DNA from: JAHFUI01 sp041485905
GTDB lineage: Bacteria > Acidobacteriota > Vicinamibacteria > Vicinamibacterales > CAVVIG01
DNA length: 28,148 nt
Direction of reading: 5' to 3'
NCBI GenBank assembly: GCA_041485905.1
Contig: JBGPKK010000048.1
Location: forward strand, 1 to 28,148
Shown: positions 21,296 through 28,007 of the stretch, piece after piece
Position numbering within the stretch: position 1 is the stretch's first letter
How the letters are laid out: the number at the start of each line of letters is the position of its first letter
Notes under the pieces: model-generated
What the model saw: only the letters and a program-made list of their open reading frames with translations
Told to the model about the DNA's origin: nothing
The model's database searches: none
Program-made: the position numbers and the translations under genes

Positions 21296-22270
21296 ATGTT
21301 CCGAACGATCGCGCTGTCCGTGGGACTGCTGGTCTCGGCCTGGCCGACGGACGCGTTCGCTTGGGGGTGTGACGGTCACCGCGCGATCGCGATGGTCGCC
21401 GAGAGGCTGCTCGCCACGCCGCCGCTCGACAGGGCGAGAGCCGTCCTGGCCGCCTCGCCCTCCGATCCCAACCTGAAGCGATTGTGCGATCCGGTCCCGT
21501 CCGATCCCGTCGCCGACGTCGCGTCGTGGGCCGACGATTACCGCGACGCCAACCCGGCAACCTTCGGCTGGCATTTCATCAATTTTCCGCGGTCCATCGG
21601 CGCGGCCACCTCCGCCTACGCGCCATATTGCCCGCATGGCGACTGCATCATCGACGCGATCGTCGCCGAGTTCCAGACGTTGAAGTCGTCGACCGATCCG
21701 AGGCTGAAGGCGGATGCTTTGCGATTCATCATCCATTTCCTCGGCGACATCCACCAGCCGCTTCACGCGATCACGAATGGCGATCGCGGCGCGAACTGCC
21801 TGCCGGTGACCTACTTCTCGCAAGCGCCGCAGGAGAGTGACAACGGGAACTTCACACCGAATCTGCATCGCGTCTGGGACGTCGACCTCATTCGTACGCT
21901 GATGCGGGAGCACAATCTAGCCGACGCCCGCGCGCTTGCGGCCTATCTGGTCCCGCGCGGGTCGACGAGCAGCGTGGCGGCGCAGGCGGCGACCACCTCG
22001 CGCGTGAAATCCTGGGCGCGAGGCTCGAACGCGCTGGCCCGCACGGTCGCGTACGGACGGTTGCCAGTCGCGGCGCCGATCGAGCCGGCTGCTGCGATCA
22101 CCTTGACGTCATGTGACGACAACAACCATGTCGGCCGGCGCATGGCCGACCTTCACGAGCGCCTCGCGGACGCGTATGTGCAGGCCAGCTCGCCGGTGGT
22201 GTTCGGTCAACTGCGGCTCGCGGGCGAGCGGCTGGCGGCGGTGTTGAAGGCTGCGTTTCCCGGTCCGTGA
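21296..22270 (+). CDS. S1/P1-type nuclease, secreted
   Basis: 324-residue exported zinc nuclease/3'-nucleotidase related to fungal P1. The signal peptide (MFRTIALSVGLLVSAWPTDAFA) ends immediately before Trp23, whose free amino end is a zinc ligand in this family. Other ligands can be placed at His28 (WGCDGH), Asp80 (ASWADD), His93 (FGWHFINF), His147, Asp151 and His157 (FIIHFLGDIHQPLH), and His191 and Asp195 (NLHRVWD). The set of nine matches the trinuclear zinc site. It would degrade single-stranded DNA or RNA and release 3'-phosphate outside the cytoplasm, perhaps for phosphate scavenging. It lies close behind the preceding gene and is likely in the same operon. Confidence 0.92.
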   Translation: MFRTIALSVGLLVSAWPTDAFAWGCDGHRAIAMVAERLLATPPLDRARAVLAASPSDPNLKRLCDPVPSDPVADVASWADDYRDANPATFGWHFINFPRSIGAATSAYAPYCPHGDCIIDAIVAEFQTLKSSTDPRLKADALRFIIHFLGDIHQPLHAITNGDRGANCLPVTYFSQAPQESDNGNFTPNLHRVWDVDLIRTLMREHNLADARALAAYLVPRGSTSSVAAQAATTSRVKSWARGSNALARTVAYGRLPVAAPIEPAAAITLTSCDDNNHVGRRMADLHERLADAYVQASSPVVFGQLRLAGERLAAVLKAAFPGP

Positions 22271-22293
22271 GCCCGGGGGAGCGCAGTCTCGGG

Positions 22294-22443
22294 CTATCTG
22301 ATGTTGAAGATCCCCAGCCCCAGCAGCCCGGAGAGGATCAAATAGCCGGCGACCAGATAACTCAGGAGACGCGGAAACGCGAGGATGAGCACGCCAAAGA
22401 GAATGGCGAGAATCGGACTGAGATGCGCGGCGGTAATGACCAT
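22294..22443 (-). CDS. DUF3096-type small membrane protein
   Basis: 49-residue protein with sequence MVITAAHLSPILAILFGVLI then LAFPRLLSYLVAGYLILSGL and LGLGIFNIR. Two hydrophobic helices are split by a PRLL turn, the pattern of the DUF3096 family (ILALIAGILILIMPRLLNY-like). Its function is unknown. The ATG at 22443 has GGGGAG five bases upstream, a good ribosome-binding site, and the gene ends in TAG at 22296-22294. It converges on the S1/P1 nuclease and is divergent from the tRNA. Confidence 0.75.
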   Translation of the reverse strand: MVITAAHLSPILAILFGVLILAFPRLLSYLVAGYLILSGLLGLGIFNIR

Positions 22444-22482
22444 AAAAACTCCCCGTTCGGTGGAACACCGAGACGTTCGCAG

Positions 22483-22488
22483 TATAAC
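22483..22488 (+). promoter_or_regulatory. Candidate tRNA promoter (-10)
   Basis: TATAAC, with a weak TGGAAC 16 bp upstream (22461-22466). The start would be about 22495, some 20 bases before the tRNA. Confidence 0.4.
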
Positions 22489-22515
22489 AGTGACGATCGT
22501 GAGCGTTCGGGATGT

Positions 22516-22604
22516 GGCCGGGTGGCGGAACTGGTAGACGCTGCGGGCTTAAAACTCGCTGACCCGAAACGGTCGTCTGGGTTCGACTCCCAGCCCGGCC
22601 ACCA
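22516..22604 (+). tRNA. tRNA-Leu (UAA anticodon)
   Basis: 89 bases including an encoded CCA. The acceptor stem GGCCGGG pairs with CCCGGCC, followed by discriminator A and CCA. The D arm contains AACTGGTAGACGC. The anticodon stem GCGGG/CTCGC closes the loop CTTAAAA, giving anticodon TAA. A long variable arm (class II) and a TTCGACT T-loop follow. It reads UUA, a rare codon in this high-GC DNA. Confidence 0.95.
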
Positions 22605-22626
22605 TACTAGAGAGCGGACCGTACAT

Positions 22627-25284
22627 CTACTTCTTCAGCGCCGCGGTCCAGTTGAGCACCACCGTAAACGGGATCGTGCGGGCGCCACCGGGCGCCGCAA
22701 CAAAGAGGAAACGCTTGCCGTCGGGCGTGAGGTCCCAGCCGACGTCATTCACAGGCGGCGGCGCCGCGAACAATCGGCGCGGCGTCCCGGCCTGGAACCC
22801 CTTGCTGGTATCGATGTCGACCGCCATCTGCTGCAGGTTGGACGCGGTGTAGAACAATTCCTGGCCGTCGGCCCGCCATCGCGGATAGGTGCCCGTGTCC
22901 TTGGAGACTATCCACTTGGCCCCGGTCGCACCGGCACCGGACTCGGGCGAGAACGGCCGGACGTAGAGCTCATACATCCCGGATTCCAGGGACGTGTAGG
23001 CGATCCAGCGGCCGTCGGGTGAGAGATGCCCCATCGATTCAGCGAACGGCGTCTGGAGAACGGAAATGGGTCTGGCTTCACCCTGCATCGGCAGTGCCCA
23101 TATATCCGCGTCGGTCTTCGGACCGAAGCTGGTAAACAGCAGGAAGCGCCCGTCTTTGGACCAACTGGTGGGAGTCTTGTATTCGTCGGACTTGAAGAGC
23201 AGTCGTTCCTCCCCCGAGCCATCGGCGGGCTTGATGTACAGGTTCATTCGTCCCGAGCGATCCGAGCTGAAGACAATGGACTTTCCGTCCGGCGACCACA
23301 CGGGATGATCGTCTCGAGCTGGATCGAAGGTGAACCGTGTGGCGGTGCCTCGCCCCACGTCCAGAATCCAGATGTCCCGGCTTGATATCGGGCCGAGAGC
23401 AACGGCCACGCGGGCTCCGTCTGGCGATACGGCCGGATTCGCGTACTCGCCCGGCTCGCCCAGGGTGCCTCCCGGATTACCCTGGCGATCGAACCAGGTG
23501 AGGGCCATCCGCGATACCGCACTGCCGCGGTACACGAGCGTGCCCGTGTCCGAGACGGAGAACAGACCGTAGGTGGCTCGGCCGAACGAATCGACGCCCT
23601 CTGCAATCGCGGTTGGCTCTCCGCTCAATTCCATCTTGACGGGATCGAACGGCTGCGCCATCAATGTGCCTTCGCGCAGGAACACCAGGTGCCCAGGGCC
23701 TCCATTTGGCGAGGCCGCATAGTACGCCTGCCGGTCGCTCGCCAGGAGGCGCTTCAGGCTTTGCTCTTCCGGCTTGGCGTCGATCGAGCCGATGTACACG
23801 CCCATCTTGTTCGGGTCGGCGGAGACTCGCTGGTAGAGGAAATGCCGGCCGTCCGGCAGGAACTGCGGCCAGCGGTGGCCGGTCTCGCCCTTGTCGAGAG
23901 CGGTCGCGGGAGCCGCCACGCCTCCGGAAGCCGGCACCCGGAGCAGAGGGCCGCCAGCGCCAGGGACGATCCCGATCAGAATCACGCCGTCGCGGTTCCA
24001 TGCGGCGCCGTTCTGGTTACCGGGCACGTCCGCCAGCGTCTGTGGCGGCCCGCCTTGAATGTCGATTTTCTTGAGTTTGTTGTTGGCGGTGAAGATCACG
24101 TAACGGCTGTCCCACGACCAGGACGCGGGAGGCGGTTGGGCGATGGTTTCCGTGCCCGGCAGCGCCCGGGCCTCGACGGTATCAAGGGAGCGCAGCCAGA
24201 AACGCGTCACGCCGTCCTCACCGCTGGCGGGGAACACCATCCAGTGGCCATCGGGAGACACCGCCATCGCGCCGCCGGTGGTGAAGGTCATCTTCCCGGT
24301 GGGTCCGACCTCAAAGCGCACGGCCTGCCCCGCGCCCGTCTGCGATCGCCCCGGCAGCCAAACGGCAAGCGCCGCGACCCCGATGATGATGAGGAGGACG
24401 ATGCCGGCTGCGACGGCGGGCCACAGCCAATTCTTTTTGGCGGGAGCGAGCGGCGCAATGACGCCGGACTGTGGGCCGGCAGGCGCTTCGTCCAGCAGCG
24501 ACATCACATCGCCGATGTGACGAAGGCGCTGATGCGGGTCCTTCTCCAGGCACCTCTTCAGCAGGCGATGCGCTTGAGCGGGGATCTTGGCGAAATCCGG
24601 ATCGTCCCTGAGTACGCTGGCGATGGTTTCCGGCGCTGAGTCGCCCTGGTGGAGCCGCGTGCCGCTGAGCATCTCGTAGAACACGACGCCGAAGGCCCAG
24701 ATGTCGGCGCGCCTGTCCACTTCTCTGCCCTTGGCCTGCTCCGGCGACATGTAGGCGGCGGTGCCCAGAATCATGCCCGCCTCGGACTGGTGGGCGGTCA
24801 TGGTTGGTGATTCGTCGGGCTGCGCCGCCGGAGCTCCGCCCGCCTTGGCCAGTCCGAAATCGAGCACCTTCACGACGCCGTCGGGTCGGATCTTGATGTT
24901 GCCGGGCTTGAGGTCGCGGTGCACGACGCCTTTTTCGTGGGCGCAGTCGAGCGCGTCGGCAATCTGTCTGGCAATGGCCGAAGCTTCGGCGAGCGGCAGC
25001 GGGCCTTGTTTGATGCGGTCGGCGAGCGTCGGGCCCTCGACGAGCTCCATGACGAGGTAGTCGGGGCCGACGTCGTATAGGGTGCTGATATTGGGGTGAT
25101 TGAGCGACGCGATAATCTTCGCTTCGCGCGCGAACCGCTCGCTGAATTTCTCCGCCGACACTTTGATGGCCGCGTCGCGCGGCAGGCGCGTGTCCCTGGC
25201 GCGATACACCTCGCCCATGCCGCCCTTGCCGATCAACTCGACGATCTCGTAGTGATCGACTCGAGACCCAGGCGAGGTGTTCAT
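22627..25284 (-). CDS. Membrane Ser/Thr protein kinase with TolB/PD40-like sensor propeller
   Basis: 885-residue receptor-like kinase. The kinase domain (about 12-265) is complete: glycine loop LIGKGGMGEVYRA (18-29), Lys41 (AAIKV), HRDLKPGNI with Asp124 and Asn129, DFGLA (142-146), SPE of the activation segment (180-182) and DIWAFGVVFYEML. One transmembrane helix follows at about 286-310 (WLWPAVAAGIVLLIIIGVAA). The extracytoplasmic part carries repeated beta-propeller motifs such as SPDGHWMVFPA, SPDGARVAVAL, SPDGKSIVFSSD and SPDGRWIAYTS. This architecture is strongly expanded in Acidobacteriota; ligand and targets are unknown. A TAGAAT on the reverse strand ends nine bases before the ATG, and AGGT is a weak Shine-Dalgarno alternative. 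Confidence 0.93.
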   Translation of the reverse strand: MNTSPGSRVDHYEIVELIGKGGMGEVYRARDTRLPRDAAIKVSAEKFSERFAREAKIIASLNHPNISTLYDVGPDYLVMELVEGPTLADRIKQGPLPLAEASAIARQIADALDCAHEKGVVHRDLKPGNIKIRPDGVVKVLDFGLAKAGGAPAAQPDESPTMTAHQSEAGMILGTAAYMSPEQAKGREVDRRADIWAFGVVFYEMLSGTRLHQGDSAPETIASVLRDDPDFAKIPAQAHRLLKRCLEKDPHQRLRHIGDVMSLLDEAPAGPQSGVIAPLAPAKKNWLWPAVAAGIVLLIIIGVAALAVWLPGRSQTGAGQAVRFEVGPTGKMTFTTGGAMAVSPDGHWMVFPASGEDGVTRFWLRSLDTVEARALPGTETIAQPPPASWSWDSRYVIFTANNKLKKIDIQGGPPQTLADVPGNQNGAAWNRDGVILIGIVPGAGGPLLRVPASGGVAAPATALDKGETGHRWPQFLPDGRHFLYQRVSADPNKMGVYIGSIDAKPEEQSLKRLLASDRQAYYAASPNGGPGHLVFLREGTLMAQPFDPVKMELSGEPTAIAEGVDSFGRATYGLFSVSDTGTLVYRGSAVSRMALTWFDRQGNPGGTLGEPGEYANPAVSPDGARVAVALGPISSRDIWILDVGRGTATRFTFDPARDDHPVWSPDGKSIVFSSDRSGRMNLYIKPADGSGEERLLFKSDEYKTPTSWSKDGRFLLFTSFGPKTDADIWALPMQGEARPISVLQTPFAESMGHLSPDGRWIAYTSLESGMYELYVRPFSPESGAGATGAKWIVSKDTGTYPRWRADGQELFYTASNLQQMAVDIDTSKGFQAGTPRRLFAAPPPVNDVGWDLTPDGKRFLFVAAPGGARTIPFTVVLNWTAALKK

Positions 25285-25389
25285 GACGCACCTATTCTAT
25301 TGATACGAGGGATGACTTCGCGCGCAGCGCGCGGAGTAGACGGTCGACATCGCTCTCATCCGCAAGATACTGTAATCCCGGAGCCTGCA

Positions 25390-26256
25390 GTGGACGCGTA
25401 TCTGATCGACGGCACCTACGAGCTGTTCCGGCACTACTACGCTCTCCCGTCGGCGCGTGAGCGGGACGGCCGGGAGGTCGCTGCGGTACGCGGGGTGATC
25501 GCGTCCGTGCTGGGGATGATCAACGGGGGCGCCAAGTACGTGGGGGTCGCGACCGATCACGTCATCGAATCGTTCCGCAACCGTCTCTGGCCCGAGTACA
25601 AGACCGGCGCAGGGATCGACCCGGACCTCCTCGCCCAGTTTCCGCTGCTCGAAGAAGCGATGGCGGCACTTGGCGTCGCGACGTGGCCGATGATCGAGTT
25701 CGAGGCCGATGATGCGCTGGCCTCCGCCGCGGAGGCCGCGGCACGAGACCCGCGGGTCGAGCGTGTGATCATCTGCACGCCCGACAAGGATCTGGCGCAG
25801 TGCGTGCGCGGCACGCGCATCGTGCAGATGGACCGTCGACTGCGCACCATCCGGGACGAAGCGGGCATCGTCCTGAAGTTTGGTGTTCCACCGGTCTCGA
25901 TCCCCGACTACCTGGCGCTCGTGGGCGACAGCTCCGATGGCTATCCGGGCTTGCGGGGCTGGGGCGCCAAGTCCACAGCGGCCGTGCTCGCGAAGTACGG
26001 CCATCTTGAATCGATTCCGGCGGATTGGCGCACGTGGGGTGTGAACGCCGCCAAGCCAAGCGCGCTGGCGCAGACGCTGGAGCGCGACCGCGACCGTGTG
26101 TACCTCTTCCGCGATCTCGCGACGCTCCGACGCGACGTCGCGCTGTTCGACTCTGTCGACGATCTGCGCTGGCGTGGGCCGACGGCCGCATTCAAACCGC
26201 TCGCCGCGCGATTTGACGCGGCGCCTAGCGACCCAGGCGGCGACCGGCTTCGATGA
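25390..26256 (+). CDS. Stand-alone 5'-3' exonuclease (FEN/Pol I N-terminal type)
   Basis: 288-residue structure-specific nuclease resembling the N-terminal domain of DNA polymerase I without a polymerase. Metal-binding acidic residues are in place: Asp7 (YLIDGTYELF), Glu105-Asp108 (EFEADDAL), Asp132/Asp134 (TPDKDLAQ) and Asp180/Asp183 (LVGDSSDGYPG). FRNRLWPEYKTG (62-73) is the arch region after Asp56. A helix-hairpin-helix GLRGWGAKSTAAVLAKYG (187-204) binds DNA. It would trim flaps or RNA primers, or act in repair. The GTG at 25390 has GGAG six bases upstream and yields the family N-terminus. It is flanked by decayed genes and a toxin-antitoxin pair. Confidence 0.88.
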   Translation: MDAYLIDGTYELFRHYYALPSARERDGREVAAVRGVIASVLGMINGGAKYVGVATDHVIESFRNRLWPEYKTGAGIDPDLLAQFPLLEEAMAALGVATWPMIEFEADDALASAAEAAARDPRVERVIICTPDKDLAQCVRGTRIVQMDRRLRTIRDEAGIVLKFGVPPVSIPDYLALVGDSSDGYPGLRGWGAKSTAAVLAKYGHLESIPADWRTWGVNAAKPSALAQTLERDRDRVYLFRDLATLRRDVALFDSVDDLRWRGPTAAFKPLAARFDAAPSDPGGDRLR

Positions 26257-26280
26257 ATGGGTCGAGCCGATGGCCGCGCA

Positions 26281-26448
26281 GGGCACGTGCGCCGTCATGA
26301 AGGCCTTGAAGAGGCGTCCATGATTGCGGATCCGAAGATGCAACAGCTCGTGCGCAATCACAAAGTTCTGGAACCCGACCTCTTCGTTCGCAAGATCGCT
26401 CGCCAACGTGATGGTGCCCCGCTTCGAGCAGGAGCCCCATTTCGTTCG
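26281..26448 (-). pseudogene. YgjP/DUF45-like zinc metallopeptidase remnant
   Basis: A 56-codon segment reads RTKWGSCSKRGTITLASDLA then FQNFVIAHELLHLRIRNHGR then LFKAFMTAHVP. KWGSCS, HELLH and NHGRLFKAFM are hallmarks of the YgjP/WLM-like (DUF45) metallopeptidases. An in-frame TAG (26451-26449) stands three codons before KWGSCS. The N-terminal half of the family is absent, because the toxin-antitoxin genes begin there on the other strand. After AHVP the frame runs into the antisense of the exonuclease gene and no longer looks like the family. It is best read as a decayed fragment; a TTG at 26406 could start a truncated product but would lack KWGSCS. Confidence 0.6.
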
Positions 26449-26473
26449 CTATCGATGAGGGGCGTAATAGTCA

Positions 26474-26479
26474 TATAAA
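26474..26479 (+). promoter_or_regulatory. Candidate -10 element for the antitoxin gene
   Basis: TATAAA ends six bases before the ATG at 26486, predicting a leaderless transcript starting at that codon. A weak TCGATG lies 16 bp upstream. Autoregulation by the antitoxin would be expected here, but no operator palindrome is obvious. Confidence 0.4.
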
Positions 26480-26485
26480 ATGACC

Positions 26486-26722
26486 ATGTCGGATCAAGCT
26501 ATGGCTCAATTCAATATCGCGGACGCCAAGGCACGTTTCTCTGAGCTCGTCGACCGGGCGCTGGCCGGCGACGAAGTGATCGTGGCGCGCGACAACAAAC
26601 CGCTGCTGAAGCTCGTCCCGCTTGGGGAGACCAGCCGTCGACAGCCGGGGACCGCCAAAGGACAGATCCAAATGGCCCCGGATTTCGATGCGCCCCTGCC
26701 GGATTTCGACGACTACCAGTAA
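26486..26722 (+). CDS. Phd/YefM-family antitoxin
   Basis: 78-residue antitoxin. The core FNIADAKARFSELVDRALAG followed by DEVIVARDNKPLLKLVPL (about 9-46) is the Phd/YefM DNA-binding fold. The acidic, Pro-rich tail (MAPDFDAPLPDFDDYQ) is the part that would wrap the toxin. It pairs with the PIN-domain gene two bases downstream, a common VapBC-type arrangement. Starts at 26480, 26486 and 26501 are all possible; 26486 is chosen because of the TATAAA six bases upstream and because none has a Shine-Dalgarno sequence. With the toxin frameshifted, this may now be an orphan antitoxin. Confidence 0.85.
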   Translation: MSDQAMAQFNIADAKARFSELVDRALAGDEVIVARDNKPLLKLVPLGETSRRQPGTAKGQIQMAPDFDAPLPDFDDYQ

Positions 26723-26724
26723 GC

Positions 26725-27113
26725 GTGGCGCTCCTCCTCGACACGCACGCCTTTCTGTGGTGGGTGGACGATGCGCGCCCCAATTGACGGAGAGTGCGCG
26801 CGCCGCCATCGGCCAGGCGGATCAGATCTGTTTCGTGAGCCTCGCCAGTTGTTGGGAGATCGCGATCAAGGTGAGCCTCGGGAAGTTGACCGTGGAATCG
26901 AGCCTCGAGCGGTTCCTCGCGGAGCAGATGGCAATCAACGGGTTCCAGCCGCTCGCGATCACGCTCAGCCACATCGCCCGCGTGGCCGCGCTCCCGTTTC
27001 ATCATCGGGATCCGTTCGATCGACTGCTCGTCGCGCAGGCGATCGATGAGGACGTCGCCATCGTCTCAGCTGACCCCGTGTTCCACCAGTATGGCGTCCG
27101 TCGCATCTGGTAG
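26725..27113 (+). pseudogene. VapC-like PIN-domain toxin, frameshifted
   Basis: The PIN-domain toxin begins at GTG 26725 (VALLLDTHAFLWWVDDARP) but hits a TGA at 26785-26787. The rest continues in another frame from the same point: QLTESARAAIGQADQICFVS, SCWEIAIKVSLGKLTVESSL, HHRDPFDRLLVAQAIDED and SADPVFHQYGVRRIW, ending at 27113. One base missing from the C-run at 26778-26781 explains the break; an extra C would restore one 130-codon gene with the acidic residues expected (Asp in LLDTH, Glu in CWEIA, Asp in DPFDR and SADPV). Intact, it would be an RNase cleaving tRNA or rRNA. It may be a true mutation, a sequencing error or, less likely, a site of -1 frameshifting. Confidence 0.8.
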
Positions 27114-27178
27114 GAAGGGTTACAGATCCGCGGCCCGCTTGCCGCGGTGTTCCGCGAACAGCTTTGCGACGCCGGTCG

Positions 27179-27207
27179 TTCAGGCGAGTCAAAGGCGGAT
27201 GTACAGT
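27179..27207 (+). promoter_or_regulatory. Weak promoter candidate before the APH-family gene
   Basis: TTCAGG (27179-27184), a 17-bp spacer and TACAGT (27202-27207) end seven bases before the GTG at 27215. No Shine-Dalgarno sequence is present. Confidence 0.3.
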
Positions 27208-27214
27208 TGCGCCG

Positions 27215-27997
27215 GTGTCCCGATTCACACGCGACGACATTCCGCCGGTCTTGCGGGGCTACATCCCATCAGGGCCCGAACTGACATTTCCGCCGCAGGG
27301 CATGACTGCAGAGGTCGCCTTCATCGGGGGCGACACGCCCTCGGTCGTCAAGCGGTGCCGGGATCCGATCTATCTACCGTGGCTATCCCGTGAGCTGAAG
27401 GTCCTGCGGGCGCTCGCCGACTCGCGTCTTCCAATCCCTCGCGTGCTCGACTATGCGGAAGTCGACTATCAAGGCGGACGTGAGGCGTGGCTGGTCATGA
27501 CCCGGCTGGAAGGACACTCACTCTGGACTGAGATGCTGGGCGCGAATTCGCAGCGGCGATCTGACTTGCTGGGACGATTGGGAGAGTTACTCAAGCAAGT
27601 GCATGCGACACCGGTGCCTGGCGCCCTGGCGGCTGCTGTCCCGTGGCTCGATCGGCAACTCGCGCAGGCACGAGAGAATCTCACATGGTGTGACGGAACG
27701 GCCGCACTGCTCGCGGATCTTCATCGTCGCCGGCCGGAACCCGTTCCTGAAGTCCTCATCCACGGCGACCTCTCGCTCGACAATGCGCTGGTCACGGCCG
27801 ACGGCGCCATGAGCCTCATCGATTGGTCCGGCGGCGACAGGGGCGATCCCCGCTGCGACGTCGCTCTCGCGTTGCAGACGGAGCCCGAATTCGTGCTCGG
27901 CGACATGGAGCTGGCGGCGTTCTTCGAGGGCTACGGCACCGCCAGCATCGACCGGGCGATACGGAAGTGGTTCGTGGACCTCTACGAGTTTTTTTAG
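27215..27997 (+). CDS. Aminoglycoside phosphotransferase (APH)-family kinase
   Basis: 260-residue small-molecule kinase. The Brenner motif HGDLSLDN (183-190, Asp185 and Asn190) and IDWSGGDRGDP with Asp203 are the catalytic and metal sites. VVKRCRDP (44-51) offers the ATP-site lysine (Lys46), and LKVLRALADSRLPIPRVLDY is the usual segment after it. It probably phosphorylates a hydroxylated small molecule such as a sugar, choline-like compound or aminoglycoside; resistance should not be assumed. The GTG at 27215 is chosen because MSRFTRDDIPPVL gives a normal N-terminus and the longer frame overlaps the toxin region spacer. Its TAG lies in a small hairpin (27995-28010) shared with the convergent gene. 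Confidence 0.85.
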   Translation: MSRFTRDDIPPVLRGYIPSGPELTFPPQGMTAEVAFIGGDTPSVVKRCRDPIYLPWLSRELKVLRALADSRLPIPRVLDYAEVDYQGGREAWLVMTRLEGHSLWTEMLGANSQRRSDLLGRLGELLKQVHATPVPGALAAAVPWLDRQLAQARENLTWCDGTAALLADLHRRRPEPVPEVLIHGDLSLDNALVTADGAMSLIDWSGGDRGDPRCDVALALQTEPEFVLGDMELAAFFEGYGTASIDRAIRKWFVDLYEFF

Positions 27998-28007
27998 TGT
28001 CGGGGCA

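Noticed and set aside
27154..27168. TGTTC-CGC-GAACA palindrome as a LexA-type operator
   Set aside because: It does not fit the known E. coli, Bacillus or alphaproteobacterial SOS box consensus, and no SOS gene follows directly.
27116..27172. Short reverse frame reading GVAKLFAEHRGKRAADL before a stop
   Set aside because: It looks like a plausible protein C-terminus, but the frame is closed by a TGA a few codons upstream, so only about 19 residues remain and no family can be named.
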